Shown here: piece after piece, positions 7,601 to 11,274 of the stretch
How the letters are laid out: each line of letters begins with the position of its first letter
Numbering within the stretch: the first letter of the stretch is position 1
Assembly: GCA_004325065.1 (NCBI GenBank)
Contig: PITI01000521.1
Location: forward strand, 1-11,274
DNA length: 11,274 nucleotides
Direction of reading: 5' to 3'
DNA from: Hamiltosporidium magnivora
Taxonomy: Eukaryota; Microsporidia; Dubosqiidae
The notes under the pieces: generated by a model
Told to the model about the DNA's origin: nothing
Seen by the model: only the letters and a program-made list of their open reading frames with translations
The model's database searches: none
Made by a program: the position numbers and the translations under genes

Positions 7601-9269
7601 GCAATTCTAAAAATTTCCATAAAACTTTTTCAATGAATTCATAATATCTTAATTTCATGGCGTAATTCACGTCTGAATCTTTTTTTAAAAATTTTTGTCT
7701 CGAAATTTCCAAGAATAAATTTTTAATTTCGTGAATACTTTGTATATCGTTGATATTTACAACTTGAAAAAAGAAGATCAATAAAGAGATTTGTTCATTG
7801 TTTATACAATCCATAGAACCATTCAGATTATATAAATTCTTCAAAAGTTTGATACAAGTGAGAAATCTATTGTGTGTTCTAAATACCAAATCATGGTTTT
7901 TTGTTTCCATCATTATTTTTCCATATTCTAAAAGAACATCCAAATATTTTAAAGAATGAGAATATTGCAATTCTTTTCTGCAATTTTCATAAATTTGATA
8001 AGAATTACATAAGAAAGATTTTAAAATCATATATGAATTGATAATCTCTTTGGAGAGAGTATCAATTTGATTAATTAAAACCATAAATTCTTGCTTTTTT
8101 ATTAAATCGCTTAATATTATATTTGCTTTAAGAAATATTCTTTCAAATCCTAAAAATTCCGAATTTTCAATTCTCTTCAAATATCTATTTTCTACTGCTG
8201 CTTCATTATTATTAAATTCGGTTGCTTCCGTTACAGAAGTTTTCGCTGTAGAATGCAAAATTTCAATCTTTAGAATTTCATCATAGATTTTTATCAATAA
8301 TATTTTTAATGTATCTAAGAAGTCGACATTATATGATTCCTGTATATTATACGCTTCATTCAAAATACCAAAGGTTAATCTCTCTTCATTTGGGAGCAAA
8401 ATATCTGCGCCAAAAAATGTAAAAAATACTGAATTTACTGATATAGAAGTGCCAAAAATACCACATGACATGCCTCTTTGCTCATCATATAACCAATTTC
8501 GAAGTAATTCTAAAATGTTATTACCATTAATTTTATTTTTTACGATGGAATCTATTTTATATTCGGAAAATATTTGGTCAAAATTTTGCTTTTTAAGCAT
8601 ATTTATTCTTTCATTTTCTTCAATAGCAATTAAAAGATAAAATATCGAATCATGGATTGCGTCAAATAAATTCTTTTTCAAGATTCCCGAAACAACTTCG
8701 TTCTTCAAAATTAATTGATTCGATTTCAAAAATAACCACAATACAGCCTTCTTGCTATATATATTTACAAAATAAAGATCTTCTACTATGTTTATTTCAA
8801 AATTATAATTCTCTAAAAAAAATTTATATTCTAAAAAACAAACTTCAATTTCTGAAAATTTTTCAAAATCTAAGATTAAATTTCCTTGCGTATCATAAAA
8901 TTCTAAATCCTCTCTTAAATTTCCATCAATATCAATAAAATTTTGAAGATAATAAATTCTCAAAATTAACGATAATAAAAATACATTTTTAGAATTACAA
9001 TCTATTCTATTTCTTATAAATACACAACGAATAATCGAAAAATACATAAATTCATGTTTCTTATCTACAAAATCAAGCATCTTAAAAACACCTTCAGTCT
9101 GTAAATTACAATTTAAGGAAATAGAAGTATTAAAACTATTGAACCTATCCATATAATCTTCATCGTTATATATTTCCAAGGGAAAATATATTTTTTCCGG
9201 TTTATTCATACACAATCCCATAAATCGCAAAGGAATATAAAAAACATAAAAAATCAGTTTTCGTTTCAT
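4641..9269 (-). CDS. Large uncharacterised protein (1542 aa), predicted C-terminally anchored in a membrane
   Basis: I do not recognise the family and propose no function. ATG at 9267-9269 is the first Met after an in-frame TGA (9300-9302); Met17 and Met21 are alternative starts. Residues 4-19 are hydrophobic (a weak signal-like stretch with an internal Arg). Residues about 20-560 look folded and mostly helical. Residues 565-740 are Ser/Asn-rich and probably disordered. Residues 740-1025 include ordered blocks (about 800-825 and 865-970). Residues 1030-1400 are a disordered Ser/Asn/Asp-rich region in which DSTSD occurs twice (about 1096 and 1171) and DSTND once (about 1193). Six Ser/Thr-Pro sites lie at 1223-1346 and a KEN triplet at 1300-1302. 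Residues 1405-1516 are strongly basic, with a repeated IEKYKK near 1490-1501. A single membrane segment at about 1517-1540 ends two residues from the stop, as in tail-anchored proteins with a cytosolic or nuclear body. No frame breaks were seen. That it is a gene is near certain; its role is unknown. Confidence 0.93.
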   Translation of the reverse strand: MKRKLIFYVFYIPLRFMGLCMNKPEKIYFPLEIYNDEDYMDRFNSFNTSISLNCNLQTEGVFKMLDFVDKKHEFMYFSIIRCVFIRNRIDCNSKNVFLLSLILRIYYLQNFIDIDGNLREDLEFYDTQGNLILDFEKFSEIEVCFLEYKFFLENYNFEINIVEDLYFVNIYSKKAVLWLFLKSNQLILKNEVVSGILKKNLFDAIHDSIFYLLIAIEENERINMLKKQNFDQIFSEYKIDSIVKNKINGNNILELLRNWLYDEQRGMSCGIFGTSISVNSVFFTFFGADILLPNEERLTFGILNEAYNIQESYNVDFLDTLKILLIKIYDEILKIEILHSTAKTSVTEATEFNNNEAAVENRYLKRIENSEFLGFERIFLKANIILSDLIKKQEFMVLINQIDTLSKEIINSYMILKSFLCNSYQIYENCRKELQYSHSLKYLDVLLEYGKIMMETKNHDLVFRTHNRFLTCIKLLKNLYNLNGSMDCINNEQISLLIFFFQVVNINDIQSIHEIKNLFLEISRQKFLKKDSDVNYAMKLRYYEFIEKVLWKFLELQEIYTLQSIPSTSFGHNYVENNFSDLTESSSDTTIQSLLSNRKCSTPLQNIDKDYESEFSGCTNLNQTMGNVKKNEDIQHRAYYNESGYVSNSGSCSESHKNDSFLNISEYSGFAPHFNPLFDNILSNNSDIESRTKLKEPVEKNRKTAEKSSTEYCVIKNSNSESDSLSNIVYKSKILLRKNKFSDRLEEERKILFSLEFKSVPTTLLLRNNPVSDINRNTVGEENNNLMHSEANIEEENMDILKISLKCKEYKVYETKYLFEYEISVSTKKNSVKDFNDDSNEDKEDDTSTIRSNNQDSAATNFVDENNYKIKIMAELNIIEKGIDEYVKESTFLKIYNFMRYMRNIFSNVECFSEDSVWFIRATSQFNIQNIILDINNELEILDISEKNILFVKNCKEFLLKKICLKYRFDYARVDRTNMDFFNSTNEGENFVLSNSEIAAMLSVLSGASNETSNDILIPIFFRLIQNSDSQTRLEQHVPLNKSNPIDSKSSLDFDPFGSSISYSYEPEQTSVDIVCDKYDTGIIINSRSSSDPGLDSTSDYNTEEPFPNNSKDSFCQDYSNLTEERNFERLLTLSRSSNSMEFQSLNESNNKSRCGGNDQVKTLSNFSRVDSTSDIREIDDVFIIQGNSKSFDSTNDNTIHMNNSTEMTDYNSLNNPEEIFVTPRSFNADQTISSEINNDAFYPRTSTPISTENNISLQKEFHSKRKNLPSIFENPNEFTFKTPLPYNYGFFKVKTSESKENPASTSLEPKQKISKRPKLKPKKKLHLNTTYTVFKKNDTPIHSPTPADSNITGNTQVKSNDSLPSTSTNNLSISILSADSLPLLNSKNKFLRKNTQKSNVSKNGSDIMPQRKQLLNKIRKEKQIKRMKVMKRMKIRNTVNKKLSTNKAVNPNTLLSSNSSTSRAATTSKKSKTSEKISDLKFYFDSKNIEKYKKIEKYKKNQHERNKLRAQKKAFKIYLIFIVSTLFFTSFWISIYIFFKN

Positions 9270-9302
9270 GGATTCAAAAGAAATTTTATATTTATATTGT
9301 CA
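9270..9302 (-). promoter_or_regulatory. Short 5' flank of the large gene, with an AAATTT motif
   Basis: This is the stretch between the in-frame TGA (9300-9302) and the start codon of the large gene. It holds AAATTT at 9281-9286, whose near edge is 11 bases upstream of the ATG. The ATG is directly preceded by CC. AAATTT-like and CCC-like signals just before the start codon have been described for microsporidian genes. The hexamer is palindromic and expected by chance in DNA this AT-rich, so it is only weak support. Confidence 0.2.
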
Positions 9303-9705
9303 AAATATTAAATGATCAGTATGTTCTTAAGTAGTAAATTATATTTACTGTTGCGTTAAAAATCTACAAATTAAAAATTATTTAAATTTAGAAATCCATA
9401 CTTCCTTTTTAAGTAAATTTGCGTTTAATTTATCAAATTATATTTTTGGTAAATTTAATTATTTTTAGATCGTAAAAAATTAAACTTAAATTGTTTTTTT
9501 TACTTTTAAATTTCATTTTATTTAATTCAAGCTTAAATCTTAATTTTAAGTTTTTTTTTAGGATTTTTTTTAGTTTTAAATATATTTTTTTGTATTTATG
9601 ATTTAAACATTTAGAGCGGAAATATTTAAATTTGAAATTTATGATTTTAATCAAAATTTTATCAGTTGCATCAAAAATTTCTTCAAATTTCAAACAATGC
9701 AATAT
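9303..9705. other. Very AT-rich flank without a supported gene
   Basis: Built almost entirely of A and T runs. The only long open frame (minus, 9433-9702) would start at TTG, is made of Lys/Leu/Ile/Phe/Asn, and stays open upstream into a repeat that cannot contain stops on that strand. I do not call it a gene. Confidence 0.5.
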
Positions 9706-9850
9706 AAAGAAATAAAGAAATAAGAAATAATGAAATAAAGAAATAAATAAAAAAATAAAGAAATAAATAAAGAATAAATAAAAAAATAAAGAAATAAATA
9801 AAAAAATAAAGAAATAAATAAAAAAATAAAGAAATAAAGAATAAATAAAA
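9706..9850. repeat. AAAT/AAAG tandem repeat, 20-bp higher-order unit
   Basis: The array consists of A-only runs punctuated by single T or G, mostly at 4-base spacing. A 20-base unit (two AAAT, AAAA, AAAT, AAAG) is exact at 9741-9760, 9792-9811 and 9812-9831. A 19-base variant lies at 9773-9791, and irregular AAAT/AAAG steps fill both ends. This is a tetranucleotide microsatellite that has gained a longer period, probably by slippage and then unequal duplication. Copy number is likely to vary between isolates and may be mis-assembled. Confidence 0.9.
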
Positions 9851-10431
9851 TGTAGTTTTATAAAAAAAAATGTATTTTTAAGTTGAAGTAATTTAATTTG
9901 TAATTTTGATTAAAAATATAGTGAAATAACATATTTTTTATCTGATAAAAATATAAGATTTTTTTTCTAAAATAAACTGTTGTATAATAACTTATTACGT
10001 TTAATATTCTGTATACTTCTTCTTCTTATAATTTTAAATATATAAAAATAAAAAAATAAATCGGTTTTTAAAACCTTAAAGGATCAATCTCATATATTTT
10101 TTGATAAAAAAATATTTAAGAATAAGCACTATATTCTTTGAAGTATTTTTTTAAAAGCTCGTTCTTCTACCTACGGATGTAACACAATTCAACGATGAAT
10201 CATAGATTTTGCAAGTTATAAGCGTTTTAAAGATAATTTTATTTTGATTCTTAGAAGTATTTACGTACTTTAAATAAATAAAAATAACTGTCTCAATATT
10301 TAATCAGAATAAATTATTAAACTTTTCTATTTTTAAAAACCAATTTGCTTTTGAAAAAGATGTCAATTTTCTTAAAAAACAATATTTACTAAATTAGAAC
10401 AAATATTTATTGAGTTATTTGATTTTTAATA
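9851..10431. other. AT-rich spacer between the two repeat arrays
   Basis: No gene, RNA or promoter is supported. A slightly less AT-rich patch at 10155-10230 shows no long frame. A short palindrome of G, T and A runs lies around 10063-10075 (GGTTTTTAAAACC). It could fold as a small hairpin but is not associated with any gene. Confidence 0.45.
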
Positions 10432-10635
10432 AAGAGAGGGAATTATCTGATTAAATACTCTTTGCAGGAATGAGTATATAAACTAAGAATGAAAATCTGG
10501 TGAAGAGAGGGAATTATATCATTAAATATTATTTGCATGGTAATGTGTATATAAACTAAGAATGAAAAGCTGGTGAAGAGAGGGAATTATCTCATTAAAT
10601 ATTATTTGCATGGTAATGTGTATATAAACTAAGAA
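10432..10635. repeat. Three-copy tandem repeat, unit about 72 bp
   Basis: Copies lie at 10432-10502 (71 bp), 10503-10575 (73 bp) and 10576-10635 (partial, 60 bp). Copies 2 and 3 are nearly identical, while copy 1 has diverged and carries a 2-base length difference. Each copy contains the block AGAGAGGGAATTAT and, about 25-30 bases on, GTATATAAACTAAG, a TATA-box-like string. Unit lengths of 71 and 73 are not multiples of three, so it is not a protein repeat. It may be a minisatellite, or a duplicated regulatory element if a gene lies beyond the window. Confidence 0.92.
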
Positions 10636-11274
10636 AAAAAATCGTTTTGGATTTTTTTCCTGGGAGTACACCGAACCACTCTTTTCGCAGATTTATATTA
10701 ATTTGTATATGGAATAGAAGTTACAAAGGTTCTAAAAATTTTTCTAAAAGCTTACTTTGTAGTTTTTTATGTAATTAGATCGTAAACCAAACCGAATCTA
10801 TAAATAATTATCATTTAAAAGAATGGAAATCTACTCTTTCTCACTCGAATTAGAAGACTTATCGCTTGGATGAACGAAAATAAACCTCTTTTAAAAAATC
10901 CAAGAATTCCGAGTAGCAGGTTTTATATTTTAATACCCGAGTAGATCTGTGTAAGTCGCCGAAAATATCTTTGCTGGAAGTTTATTAAATTCAGAAGGGT
11001 AAGGTAAATAAAAAATTGGACAGTTTTGGCTGCCCAAGGTAAGCTTAAATTTGCTTCAAAAATAATAAACATATAGTTACGAATTCAAATAGAATTATTT
11101 CCTATTAAATGATTCCATTTCTTTTAAGTTAAATTTCTGTAATATGGATATCTAAAGAATACCGAAGAAATACTTAGACAGAAGTTTTCTCTTTTTAATC
11201 TCGAAATGAGTTAAAATGAATAAAAATAATAAAACAAATTCCGCTTTTTAAATTAATAGTATTTTTTTAAAAAA
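10636..11274. other. Right end: possible decayed coding on the minus strand
   Basis: No intact gene. Reading the minus strand in a single frame from about 11250 to 10640 gives a run of protein-like segments, including 10932-11054 (containing GSQNCPIFYLPYPSEF) and a piece near 10855-10885 (containing VHPSDKSSNSSEKE). They are separated by about 11 stops in some 200 codons, fewer than the roughly 18 expected. The family is not recognised. On the plus strand a good splice-donor match (AAG|GTAAGC) lies at 11036-11044, but no exon around it is convincing. Confidence 0.25.

Noticed and set aside
4885..8938. Numerous plus-strand frames of 63-119 codons and one minus-strand frame (5309-5551) inside the large gene
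   Set aside because: All overlap the 1542-codon gene and have the Phe/Leu/Ser-rich or Lys/His/Gln-rich composition expected of antisense or shifted frames.
9433..9702. Open frame of 89 codons on the minus strand, Lys/Ile/Leu-rich
   Set aside because: It starts at TTG, has no ATG until residue 63, and remains open upstream only because the T-rich strand of the AAAT/AAAG array contains no stops. Composition alone explains it.
1..11274. Use of TGA as a sense codon, suggested by TGA interruptions at 1587, 1608, 3317 and 3410-3415
   Set aside because: The intact large gene uses TGG for Trp and the upstream TGA acts as an ordinary frame boundary; the interruptions also include TAA and TAG elsewhere.

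Overview
This is an extremely AT-rich eukaryotic window. Only one gene can be called with confidence: an intronless 1542-codon reading frame on the minus strand (4641-9269). It uses the standard code, with TGG for Trp and TAA as stop. Its product is rich in Asn, Ser, Lys, Asp, Ile and Phe and resembles no family I can name. A compact intronless gene for an unrecognised protein, set in degenerate AT-rich DNA, best fits a microsporidian with an expanded genome. Nothing diagnostic (ribosomal, polar-tube or tRNA gene) is present, so I hold this at about 0.55. No prokaryotic signals (Shine-Dalgarno sites, operons), rRNA, tRNA, CRISPR array or intact transposon were found.

Left part (1-4640): no intact gene, but several stretches read like worn coding sequence. 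These are a secreted-protein-like fragment with two frame breaks (1586-1995, plus), a weak in-frame fragment (2168-2401, plus), two open segments joined in phase by a good GT-AG pair (2506-2723 and 3211-3298, plus), a short peptide resembling the start of a trypsin-like (S1A) domain (3346-3415, plus), and an antisense fragment with an acidic tail (3963-4455, minus). A 487-nt intron would be far longer than known microsporidian introns. If that splice is real, this flank is either DNA from an intron-containing organism (for example an arthropod host) or the species is not a microsporidian.

Centre (4641-9269): a predicted tail-anchored membrane protein. It has a mostly ordered N-terminal half, an ordered island in the middle, a long disordered Ser/Asn/Asp-rich region with clustered Ser/Thr-Pro sites, a very basic stretch and one C-terminal membrane segment.

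Right part (9270-11274): an AT-only flank, a 145-bp AAAT/AAAG tandem repeat of period 20 (9706-9850), featureless AT-rich DNA, a three-copy tandem repeat of about 72 bp (10432-10635), and a terminal stretch with some signs of decayed coding on the minus strand. No pathway or gene cluster can be reconstructed; the interest lies in the unknown large protein and in the origin of the relics around it.
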